DNA from: Verrucomicrobiota bacterium
GTDB lineage: Bacteria > Verrucomicrobiota > Verrucomicrobiia > Limisphaerales > AV2
Reading direction: 5' to 3'
NCBI GenBank assembly: GCA_003219345.1
Contig: QHOP01000199.1
Location: 1 to 5,553 of the forward strand
DNA length: 5,553 nucleotides
Within the stretch, counting starts at the first letter, position 1. Each line of letters starts with the position of its first letter. Made by a program: the position numbers and the translations under genes. Below the pieces are notes generated by a model, which saw only the letters and a program-made list of their open reading frames with translations, ran no database searches and was not told the origin of the DNA. This document shows positions 1-5,553 of the stretch, one piece after another.

Positions 1-1302
1 CGTATTTGCACCCGTGAGGTTCGGATAAATCGCCAGCAGCCGCGCGGCGTTCTTCGCTATGACCAGGAAGCCATCGGCGGGAATCAGCGTGCCGATCGGA
101 ATCGTGTAGTTGATCCCATCGGTGAAATTCCACCCGCCCACGTCAACGGCGCCGCTGCTGCGATTGTACAGTTCGACATACTCGTCCGCACTGTCGCCGC
201 TGACCGGATCATACATGATTTCGTTGATGGCGATGGAGGGGACGCGTTGAGGAGCGTTTTTCGTTCCCGGAGTTTTCATCTGCAGCCGGTAAAAGCCCGC
301 CGCGCCATCGGGATAGCGTCCCATCGCGACGCCGTTTTCCTGCGAACCGAACCGCACGGCATCAACAACCCGCGTGTTGCTCGGGTCCTTGAAATAAATC
401 GTTTCGCCCGCCGCGTTCAGCGAGAAGCCCATTTGCGTTTCGTCGAAGTAAACGAAGCCTTGCGGTTCGATGACGGTGTTTGTCGGAACGACAAACTTGT
501 TCGTCGTCGGGTCGTCAGTCAGGATGCAGCCGGACACATCCACGGGCGACTCGCTGTAGTTGAACAGCTCGAGGTAATCGAAGTCCGGCGGGTCGGTGTG
601 CGCGAGGAATTCGTTGATAATTACGCTGCGGTACGCGTTGGAGGCCGCAGTCTCCGCTTTTCCGGGCGAGCCGCCAATCCAATCGCTGGCGGCCCACGCC
701 ATCGGGTTGCGCTCGCCGAGCGAAGGCCGGGCCAGCACCAGCGAATGCCCCGCTCCATCCGCTGCTGCGGGCCACGGCGGGTCGCTCGAATAGTTCGCCT
801 CAAACACGATTCCACCCTGCCGATTGAGCAGGCGCAGTGTGCCCGAGCCGTTCGACAGCTTGTTGGTGTAAGGGCCGATGACGTTCGCGATGCCGTAAAC
901 GCTTTGCATGTCGGTCGGCACGGCAGCAATGACCAGATAACTGCGCGCCGCCAGCACTGAGTCCGACGGAAACGTGAAATCAACGTCGCCGGTCAGCCTG
1001 AATCCGCTGATTTCCTCGAAGTAAGGATTCGAGTTGAACAACTCGATGAATTCAAGATTCAGCCCGTCCGCGCGGTTTGTCGGGTGATACATGATTTCCG
1101 AAATGATCACCGGCCCGTGACGCGTCGAAGGCCCGATCGGCTCCGGCACGGGACGGACGAAGGAGATGTCCAGCGGCGTCGAATCGAGCGTGAATGTCCG
1201 CTGCGTGTTCGGCAAAATGACATTCGGCGTGGTGGCGTGGTCGCGGACGTTGTTCACCGTAAGCGTGTAAATTGTCTTCGGCGCCATCGGTGTCGTCGAT
1301 AG
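1..1302 (-). CDS. Lamin-tail (LTD) repeat region, frameshifted continuation of the PA14 protein, truncated by the window edge
   Basis: Translating the minus strand one base out of step with the upstream reading gives an uninterrupted frame from about 1302 to the window edge, about 434 codons. It begins LSTTPMAPKTIYTLTVNNVR, the end of the Ig-like domain started upstream. Three lamin-tail domains follow. The first starts near 1113 (VIISEIMYHP, LEFIELFNSN), the second near 624 (VIINEFLAHT, FDYLELFNYS, VDVSGCILTDD) and the third near 237 (IAINEIMYDP, DEYVELYNRS, VDVGGWNFTDG), cut at position 1. Between the first two is the usual linker with WAASDWIGGSPGKAE. LTD modules are beta-sandwiches common in large secreted Verrucomicrobiota and Planctomycetota proteins, often before CotH-type kinase domains; any such domain would lie beyond the window. 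There is no start of its own except an internal ATG at 1287, so it is read as the 3' part of the gene beginning at 2254. It is either a pseudogene or the result of a sequence error. Confidence 0.8.
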
Positions 1303-2254
1303 TGTAACTGCCGGGTGCGGTGGCGCTGGCTGCCTCGACCGGCTCCGAAAAAATCACCGTGAGAATCTTAGGATCGCCGAGGCTGCCCACGGCGGTCAGA
1401 GTCGGCGGCGTCACATCCGGGTTTACCGTTAGCATGGCCGACGAACTGTTAGTGCTGCCGTAAGCGTTAACAACGAAACAGCCAAACGCGCCGCCGCTGT
1501 CGCCCAGCGCGACGGGCGAAATGAAGTAGGATGAATTCGTTGCGCCGGGAATGTCTGCGCCGTTGCGCTGCCACTGGAATGTCGCGCCGAGGTAATGCGA
1601 GAGCCGAACGGTGAACGTTGCGCTACCGCCCTCGACGACCGTCACGTTGGTCGGTTGAACCGTGATGACCGGCGGACCCAGGCCGTACGGTACGAGAAAA
1701 GTTCGGGGAATCGGCGCGGCCCCGTTGGCCGGAGCGGGATCGCCCGGCTTTTGCCACGTCACCGCGAGATTGTCGCCGCCGCCGCCTTCCTTTTGCAACG
1801 CTTCGATGTAATAACGAAAACCATTCGTCAACGTCCTGGCCAACGATTTCTGACTGGCTTGATTGTTCCACTCGCGGGAGCTGGTCCACGTGCCGACCGA
1901 GGCGATCTGGACCTTGTGCGCCGGGTCTTCGTCCGTGCTCAGGTAAAGAACGGAGTTATCGTCGCTGGAAATCCAGAAGACGTAGCTGCCCGTCACCGGT
2001 GGAACCAGCAGCGCGCGCATCCGCTGGCCGTAGTTGTCGGCGAAGTTGGAGGGCGCTTCAAAGGCGCTTTCGATAAACTCCTCGTCGGGACTCGCCGGAA
2101 ATTTCGGTGCACTCGTCAGGTTCGCGACCGCGTTGCCGTTGATGTTGTAATACACCTCTCGCAAAATTCCGTTCGTCTGGGCTAATGCGCTGCTTGCATA
2201 GATCAAAAGACAGACCGCCGCCGCTCGGAGGAACAGCATTTTCGGAAATGACAT
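1052..2254 (-). CDS. Secreted PA14/Ig-like domain protein, N-terminal part of a frameshifted lamin-tail protein
   Basis: This is the first 400 codons of a large exported protein, probably surface-bound or secreted, with carbohydrate- or protein-binding modules; no enzyme active site is visible. Residues 1-25 are a signal peptide: a basic start, a hydrophobic stretch (AAAVCLLIYA) and an ALA|Q cleavage site. Residues about 30-170 form a PA14 domain, marked by SYVFWISSDDNSVLYL and the GFRYYIEALQKE strand. Residues about 195-278 are Ig-like (QPTNVTVVEGGSATF, Trp228, Cys259). Residues from about 283 begin a bacterial Ig-like domain (LTVIFSEPVEAAS). Meaningful sequence stops near residue 320. The last 80 or so codons, down to the stop at 1052, are Arg/His/Ala-rich and are a wrong-frame reading; the true continuation is in the next frame (see the entry at 1-1302). 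The ATG at 2254 has no clear Shine-Dalgarno; Met6 is an alternative start. Domain calls are confident; ligand and function are unknown. Confidence 0.8.
   Translation of the reverse strand: MSFPKMLFLRAAAVCLLIYASSALAQTNGILREVYYNINGNAVANLTSAPKFPASPDEEFIESAFEAPSNFADNYGQRMRALLVPPVTGSYVFWISSDDNSVLYLSTDEDPAHKVQIASVGTWTSSREWNNQASQKSLARTLTNGFRYYIEALQKEGGGGDNLAVTWQKPGDPAPANGAAPIPRTFLVPYGLGPPVITVQPTNVTVVEGGSATFTVRLSHYLGATFQWQRNGADIPGATNSSYFISPVALGDSGGAFGCFVVNAYGSTNSSSAMLTVNPDVTPPTLTAVGSLGDPKILTVIFSEPVEAASATAPGSYTIDDTDGAEDNLHAYGEQRPRPRHHAECHFAEHAADIHARFDAAGHLLRPSRAGADRAFDASRAGDHFGNHVSPDKPRGRAES
1288..1315 (-). other. Frameshift / probable deletion junction inside the Ig-like domain
   Basis: The upstream frame makes domain sense through GSYTIDD (codons starting 1312 to 1294). 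The downstream frame already makes sense from AVTLSTTPMAPKT (codons starting 1311 onward). The same bases, CAGTTACACTATCGAC read on the minus strand, therefore encode good family sequence in two frames. In relatives these two strands are usually separated by roughly 15 to 25 residues. The simplest inference is loss of that segment between two similar short sequences, leaving one copy and a changed frame. A single-base sequencing error would not explain the missing residues. Confidence 0.6.
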
Positions 2255-2538
2255 CGAAGGAAATTAAGCAGATTGCGTGCTGATTCAGCCTATCGGATTT
2301 CAGCCGAGGAGCATAAACGCGAACGACTTACAAATCAAGGAAGGAATCGAGCCGGGCACATCCTCGCATCGCCCCCGGCGCGCGGCCTTCAGGCCGCTTC
2401 AGTATCCGAGCGTGCATAGACGAATCGCTTGCCGTGTGGAGTTCCGAACGATGAAGCGGCGTAAACCGCGCCCTGGCACTTTTGCAATCGGTGGCAGTAT
2501 CAGGTTAACCCCAAACGAGCTTCAACCCGGCTGAACGC
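2255..2538. other. Intergenic region between nadA and the PA14/LTD gene
   Basis: No convincing gene lies in these 284 bases. An 85-codon plus-strand frame exists (2277-2534), but it is rich in Arg and Pro, has no family resemblance and runs across the inverted-repeat element. The region holds that element (2380-2471) and a perfect 8-bp palindrome GGTTAACC at 2503-2510. No clear rho-independent terminator with a T-tract was found after the nadA stop, and no clear sigma70-type promoter before the 2254 start. Confidence 0.6.
2380..2471. repeat. 92-bp element with imperfect terminal inverted repeats (MITE- or REP-like)
   Basis: The left end (2380-2401) reads GCGCGG, a variable centre, then GCCGCTTCA. 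The reverse complement of the right end (2452-2471) reads GCGCGG, a different centre, then GCCGCTTCA. The two ends therefore match at 15 outer and inner bases with divergent 5-7 base centres. The left end is itself a hairpin, GCGGCCT-TC-AGGCCGC (2382-2397). The right end has a weaker internal pairing (GGCG/CGCC). The core between them codes for nothing recognisable. This is typical of small non-autonomous intergenic repeats. Membership of a repeat family is inference, since only one copy is visible. Confidence 0.5.
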
Positions 2539-3579
2539 TCAGCCCGCATTCTCCAACGGTTTCGCCGAAATCTCCAGCATCCGTTCAATCGGCCGACGCG
2601 CCCGGCGAATGACCTCCTCGGACAATTCGATTCGCGGGGCCAGGTTCTTCATGCAGTCGCGCAGTTTTTCGAGCGTATTCATTTTCATGTAGCGGCACTC
2701 GCTGCACCGGCAGTTGTCCGTCGGCATCTTCATCACGTCGAACACCGGCGCGCAGAGGAATTCCTTGCCCGGACACTCCTTGTGCAATCGGTGAATGATG
2801 CCCGACTCCGTGACGACCACGAATCTCCGCGCCGGATTCGTCCGGCAGTAATCAATCATCTTTTCTGTCGAGCAAACGGCATCCGCGACGTTCCGCACCT
2901 CGCGCAGGCTCTCAGGATGCACGACGATCTTCGCGTCCGGATGCCGCTCGCGCAGGCGCAGGACGGCATCGCGCCGGAACTCGACGTGCGCGTAACAATT
3001 TCCCTTCCAAAGCATCATCGGCCGACCCGTCTGCTCCATCACCCACGCGCCGAGGTTTTCATCGGGCACGAACAACAGGTCGCGGTCCTTCGGCGCAGCG
3101 TTGACGATCTTCACCGCGTTGCCGCTCGTGCAAATCACGTCACTCAACGCTTTCACGTCCGCGCTGCAATTGATATAGGCAATCGTGTAAAAATTCGGGT
3201 TCGTCGCCTGAAACGCGCGCAGCTGGTCCGCCGGACAACTCTCTTCCAGCGAACAACCGGCGTCCTTGTCCGGCAGCACGACGACTTTGCCCGGGTTCAA
3301 AATCTTCGCCGTCTCGGCCATGAAATGCACGCCGCAGAAGACGATGACTTCGGCGTTTGTTTTGGCGGCCTGCTGCGACAGGCCGAGCGAATCGCCCACG
3401 AAGTCGGCCACGTCCTGGATTTCCGGCACCTGATAATTGTGGGCGAGGATGACCGCATTCAGCTTTTGCTTGAGCGCCAGAATTTCGCGCGACAACGCGT
3501 CCGCATTCGGGGGCGGTCTCGGTTTCCAAACCGGGAACCGGTCCACACCTGCGGGCTGAATTTCGGCTATGTCAATCAC
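2539..3579 (-). CDS. nadA: Quinolinate synthase NadA
   Basis: NadA is a cytoplasmic 4Fe-4S enzyme that condenses iminoaspartate with dihydroxyacetone phosphate to quinolinate, the second step of de novo NAD synthesis. The 346-residue length is normal. Visible family motifs are AVILAHNYQ (42-50), GDSLGLSQQA (62-71), FCGVHFMAETAKIL (81-94), CTSGNAVKIV (150-159), LLFVPDENLGAWV (168-180), MLWKGNCYAHVEF (189-201), VVHPES (219-224), VVTESGI (255-261) and CRCSECRYMKMNTLEKL (290-306). The likely cluster ligands are Cys82, Cys195 and Cys295. The HPES motif has Ser where many NadA proteins have Cys (HPEC); the His and Glu are kept. The start is GTG at 3579, chosen because an in-frame TAG lies only three codons upstream and no ATG is near; no Shine-Dalgarno is seen. 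No nadB or nadC is adjacent, so the gene appears to stand alone or to follow the small gene 62 bases upstream. Confidence 0.97.
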   Translation of the reverse strand: MIDIAEIQPAGVDRFPVWKPRPPPNADALSREILALKQKLNAVILAHNYQVPEIQDVADFVGDSLGLSQQAAKTNAEVIVFCGVHFMAETAKILNPGKVVVLPDKDAGCSLEESCPADQLRAFQATNPNFYTIAYINCSADVKALSDVICTSGNAVKIVNAAPKDRDLLFVPDENLGAWVMEQTGRPMMLWKGNCYAHVEFRRDAVLRLRERHPDAKIVVHPESLREVRNVADAVCSTEKMIDYCRTNPARRFVVVTESGIIHRLHKECPGKEFLCAPVFDVMKMPTDNCRCSECRYMKMNTLEKLRDCMKNLAPRIELSEEVIRRARRPIERMLEISAKPLENAG

Positions 3580-3641
3580 AAGAAGAAGCTACTGCCCGGG
3601 ATTTAGGCCGTCAACGAGCGGGGAGGGACGTGAAAAACGCG

Positions 3642-3863
3642 TCAACGCCGATGCGCACCGTTGAAGTTCAATTGCCCCACCAATGCGGGTTCGATCAGGC
3701 TCCAGCCGCCGCGTCTGTTCCAGACCAACAGCCACTTTCGATTGGGAGCGATGGAGATAAAATCCCGGTGAGGCACTGGAACGGAACGGTCACTCGGCAT
3801 TACCAATCGAAACGGGACGAAAGGGTTCGCAAGTAATGCTTGTTTAATAGCCTCAATTCTCAT
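3642..3863 (-). CDS. Small conserved hypothetical protein with 'ANPFxPF' and 'VPHxDF' motifs
   Basis: A 73-residue soluble protein with no signal peptide or membrane segment. It has LLANPFVPFRLV (10-21), SVPVPHRDFISIAP (27-40), a hydrophobic strand KWLLVW (43-48) and IEPALVGQL (57-65). From memory, this pattern (an LL.ANPF.PF start, then VPHPDF, a final strand and a short helix) recurs in small uncharacterised proteins of Planctomycetota and Verrucomicrobiota; no function is known to me. The ATG at 3863 places the motif at the usual distance from the N-terminus. A GTG at 3872, preceded by AGGGG at five bases, is an alternative giving 76 residues. It ends 62 bases before nadA on the same strand, so co-transcription is possible, though nothing links it to NAD metabolism. 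Confidence 0.65.
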   Translation of the reverse strand: MRIEAIKQALLANPFVPFRLVMPSDRSVPVPHRDFISIAPNRKWLLVWNRRGGWSLIEPALVGQLNFNGAHRR

Positions 3864-3960
3864 GCCGCACACGGTAGCCCCTGTCTTCCTGGCATGTCAA
3901 CGGCGGTCGAGGTGATCCACCCCACCCCTGGCATTCCAAACCTGAAAGCAGTCGAACCAC

Positions 3961-3985
3961 TGATGAACACGGATGGACACGGATA
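3961..3985. repeat. Short 10-bp-periodic tandem repeat (GGATGAACAC-like)
   Basis: The sequence reads TGATGAACAC, GGATGGACAC, GGATA: two and a half units of a 10-base motif with one or two changes per unit. Similar 'ACACGGATGAACACGGAT' strings are, from memory, frequent in intergenic DNA of Verrucomicrobiota and Planctomycetota. Translated on the minus strand they give spurious 'IRVHPCSSVV' peptides, as here. A wider repeat unit probably extends beyond these bases but cannot be delimited from one copy. Confidence 0.5.
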
Positions 3986-4122
3986 AGAGCAAGATTCGCT
4001 GGAAGGGACGCTTCACCCGGAAGATGAAAGACTTCTAGGGTGGAAATTTCGGTATCGCAATTCCTTTTCGCCGCCGGAGCGAGTTGGCAGCCAGAGCGAG
4101 GTTGCGGTCGCGGAGTCAACAC

Positions 4123-4236
4123 TCATGATTCGCCGCCAAAAAACTGTCGTTCGAAACGCTCCCACCGATCCAGCAGTCCGTGCCGGTTGAGAATTTCCCG
4201 CAGCGTTGCTGGTCGAGTCCGACCTTCTTGCGACTC
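4123..4236 (-). pseudogene. Possible decayed gene end (no start codon), unknown function
   Basis: Minus-strand codons from 4236 to the TGA at 4123 read as a helical, charged C-terminus: TLREILNRHGLLDRWERFER followed by QFFGGES. This looks like genuine protein sequence, but the frame is closed upstream by TAA (4239-4237) and contains no ATG, GTG or TTG. In the neighbouring frame just upstream the reading LRGRIAKKIKSRKKVGLDQQ is also protein-like, so a one-base frameshift may join the two. The TGA overlaps an ATG (ATGA, 4126-4123) that opens a 37-codon frame ending at 4013, as in a translationally coupled gene pair cut short. I do not recognise the family. It could still be chance. Confidence 0.3.
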
Positions 4237-4308
4237 TTAATTTTCTTGGCGATGCGACCCCGTAGGGCCATAAGGGAGTTTATCAGCACGAATCGGGAAG
4301 ACCTACAA

Positions 4309-5376
4309 ATGAACAGAAGAACGTTTTTGGCAAGTATGAGCAGCTTGGCGGCCCTGGGTGCCACCCCGACCCCGGTGCCAGCCAAAGGGTATGCGGCGAA
4401 GGTCAAAACCACCTCCAATCGCCCACCCCGAAAGGTGATCGTCGGCACAGCCATGCAATCTTTTTGGGGGCAGTATCCCGGCCTTCGCAACCGACTCGAT
4501 CAACTGGCGGGAATCGTGGACCAGATGGCCGCGCAAGCCAAAACGAAATACAGCCGCGGTCTCGATCTCGCGGTGCTACCGGAAACGGCAATCACTGGTG
4601 AAGCAGACGGAGACGCATTGGCGCGCTCGGTTCCTTTCGACGGGCAGGTGCAGGAAGTGTTCACCCGGAAGTCACGCGAGCACGGATGCTATATCGTGGT
4701 TCCCACCTACTTGCTCGATTCGAAAGAAAAGAAACTGTGCTCGAACGCAGCGATCCTGGTCGGGCGCAAGGGCGAAGTGATGGGAACCTACCGTAAAATT
4801 CATCTCGTCGTTTCGCTTGAGCGTGGAACCATGGAGGACGGCGCTACGCCCGGCGACGCACTGCCGGTCTTTGACTGCGACTTCGGCAAACTCGGGATCC
4901 AGATCTGTTACGATATGGAATTCGACGATGGCTGGAGCGAACTGGCGCGGCGCGGGGCGGAACTGATCGCCTGGCCCACGCAATCGCCGCAGACCTCTCA
5001 ACCCGCATTCCGGGCGAGGGAGCATCGTTGTTACATTGTCTCGAGCACCTGGCGGCATAACGCTTCGGTATTCGAACCCACCGGCAAAATCGCCGCCCAA
5101 ATAACACCGCCGCACAGCATCCTGGTCCACGAACTCGACCTCAGTTACGCCCTGCTTCCTTGGAGTTCAAAGCTGCGGAATGGAGAAGCGCTCAAGAACG
5201 CTTACGGTGACAAAGTAGGTTTCCGCTATTACGAAGACGAAGATTGCGGCATCTTCTGGTCCAATGACCCCAGGACCACCATCGGCGAAATGGTGCGCGC
5301 GATCGGCGTACTGGAGCTCGAGGATGAAATGGCGCGCGTCCGGGAGTTCTATCGAAAAGCAAGCGTTCGGAGATAG
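4309..5376 (+). CDS. Tat-signal carbon-nitrogen hydrolase (nitrilase superfamily)
   Basis: A 355-residue member of the nitrilase/amidase superfamily, whose enzymes split or form C-N bonds in amides, nitriles or carbamoyl compounds through a Cys thioester. The N-terminus MNRRTFLASMSSLAALGA is a twin-arginine signal, implying folded export across the inner membrane. The catalytic set is complete: Glu92 in LAVLPETAITG, Lys163 in YRKIHLV, Cys200 in GIQICYDMEF, with Glu172 (SLERG) as the usual second Glu. After the core, about 75 residues (from LPWSSKLRNGEALKN to the end) form a subfamily-type C-terminal extension. The start at 4309 is preferred over the GTG at 4180 because it places the Tat signal at the N-terminus and has GGGAAG about 10 bases upstream; the extra 43 residues of the longer form look non-coding. 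The substrate cannot be told from sequence. The gene is divergent from the small gene at 3863 and is followed by a large hairpin. Confidence 0.9.
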   Translation: MNRRTFLASMSSLAALGATPTPVPAKGYAAKVKTTSNRPPRKVIVGTAMQSFWGQYPGLRNRLDQLAGIVDQMAAQAKTKYSRGLDLAVLPETAITGEADGDALARSVPFDGQVQEVFTRKSREHGCYIVVPTYLLDSKEKKLCSNAAILVGRKGEVMGTYRKIHLVVSLERGTMEDGATPGDALPVFDCDFGKLGIQICYDMEFDDGWSELARRGAELIAWPTQSPQTSQPAFRAREHRCYIVSSTWRHNASVFEPTGKIAAQITPPHSILVHELDLSYALLPWSSKLRNGEALKNAYGDKVGFRYYEDEDCGIFWSNDPRTTIGEMVRAIGVLELEDEMARVREFYRKASVRR

Positions 5377-5412
5377 TGCGAAAAATAACTTCCGCTCAGG
5401 CAGCAGTACGGA

Positions 5413-5474
5413 CCCCTCACCCGCCCTCCGGGCACCCTCTCCCCTTCGGAAGGGGAGAGGGATGGGGTGAGGGG
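5413..5474. repeat. Nested inverted repeat / long hairpin, possible terminator
   Basis: Inner arms CCCTCTCCCCTT (5435-5446) and AAGGGGAGAGGG (5450-5461) pair perfectly around a three-base loop. Outer arms CCCCTCACCC (5413-5422) and GGGTGAGGGG (5465-5474) also pair perfectly. The sequence matches the widespread bacterial intergenic repeat of the 'CCCTCACCC...CTCTCCC...GGGAGAGGG...GGGTGAGGG' type. It starts 37 bases after the nitrilase stop and could stop transcription, but no T-tract follows directly, so a repeat element is the safer reading. Confidence 0.75.
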
Positions 5475-5530
5475 ACACGCGGCTTATCCGGAAATGATTT
5501 CTGGCAACCACTCTAAAAAACAACTCTGCC

Positions 5531-5553
5531 ATGAAAGAAACAGTCTTGCGTCG
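5531..5553 (+). CDS. Possible start of a further gene, cut by the window edge
   Basis: An ATG at 5531 opens a frame reading MKETVLR to the end of the window. It lies after the hairpin, in the place where the next plus-strand gene might begin. No Shine-Dalgarno is seen (upstream is A-rich), and seven codons cannot establish that it is coding. Confidence 0.2.

Larger units (their letters stand above)
3864..4308. other. Intergenic region with repeat and gene-remnant sequence
   Basis: These 445 bases separate the divergent small gene (minus) and the nitrilase homologue (plus), so promoters for both should lie here. No strong promoter match was found. A weak candidate for the nitrilase gene is TTGGCG (4246-4251), a 17-base spacer and CATAAG (4269-4274). 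The region contains a 10-bp-periodic repeat at 3961-3985 and a stretch at 4013-4236 whose minus strand reads like the end of one decayed gene overlapping the start of another. Longer open frames crossing the region on both strands have compositions typical of chance frames. Confidence 0.5.

Noticed and set aside
247..960. 237-codon plus-strand open frame opposite the lamin-tail region
   Set aside because: Arg/Val/His-rich with no family features. The opposite strand reads clear LTD domains over the same bases, so this is a high-GC shadow frame.
2473..2496. Imperfect inverted repeat CTGGCAC...GTGGCAG as a nadA terminator
   Set aside because: Seven-base arms with a mismatch, a ten-base loop and no T-tract; too weak to call.
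2782..3606. 274-codon plus-strand open frame opposite nadA
   Set aside because: Exact antisense of a well-supported NadA; Arg-rich composition and no motifs.
3869..3897. TTGACA on the minus strand upstream of the small gene as a -35 box
   Set aside because: No -10-like hexamer at 16-18 bases; CTACCG lies there instead.
3853..4122. 89-codon minus-strand open frame
   Set aside because: Its most protein-like part, IRVHPCSSVV, comes from the 10-bp-periodic repeat. It overlaps the N-terminus of the better-supported small gene.
4246..4274. Sigma70-like promoter TTGGCG-17-CATAAG before the nitrilase gene
   Set aside because: Only 4 of 6 bases match in each box, a level expected by chance in a region of this size; mentioned in the intergenic entry but not called as a feature.
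4180..4308. Longer GTG start for the nitrilase homologue
   Set aside because: It would add 43 residues of non-conserved sequence ahead of a complete Tat signal, which must be N-terminal to work.
5167..5532. 121-codon minus-strand open frame over the nitrilase 3' end and hairpin
   Set aside because: SPHPIPLPFRRGEGARRAGEG-type sequence is the translation of the palindromic repeat; the rest is antisense to the nitrilase gene.

Overview
The window looks like a chromosomal piece of a Verrucomicrobiota bacterium, probably from the Limisphaerales/Pedosphaera side. That placement is inference from protein style: a large secreted PA14/Ig/lamin-tail protein with the 'NEIMYHP' and 'YTLTVNNVRD' signatures, a Tat-exported nitrilase homologue, a small 'ANPFxPF' protein, few Shine-Dalgarno sites and moderately high GC. 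No phage, plasmid, CRISPR, rRNA or tRNA was recognised.

Layout. Positions 1-2254 (minus strand) hold a large exported surface-type protein. It has a signal peptide, a PA14 domain, an Ig-like domain, a second beta-sandwich domain and then three lamin-tail domains, and it runs off the left edge. The reading frame is broken near 1300. The sequence there fits an out-of-frame deletion inside the second beta-sandwich domain, either a real mutation or an assembly collapse. Positions 2255-2538 are intergenic and carry a 92-bp element with imperfect terminal inverted repeats. Positions 2539-3579 (minus) are nadA, quinolinate synthase. Positions 3642-3863 (minus) encode a 73-residue protein of unknown function. 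Positions 3864-4308 are mostly non-coding, with a 10-bp-periodic repeat and what looks like a decayed gene end on the minus strand. Positions 4309-5376 (plus) encode a Tat-signal carbon-nitrogen hydrolase with a complete Glu-Lys-Cys catalytic set. A long nested hairpin at 5413-5474 follows, and a possible new gene starts at 5531.

How the genes relate. Nothing points to one shared pathway. NadA is a cytoplasmic NAD-biosynthesis enzyme standing without nadB or nadC. The lamin-tail protein and the nitrilase homologue both look exported but are transcribed in opposite directions and far apart. I see no convincing new multi-gene system. The points most worth a second look are the frameshift with its apparent deletion junction, the small inverted-repeat element, and the gene remnant before the nitrilase.
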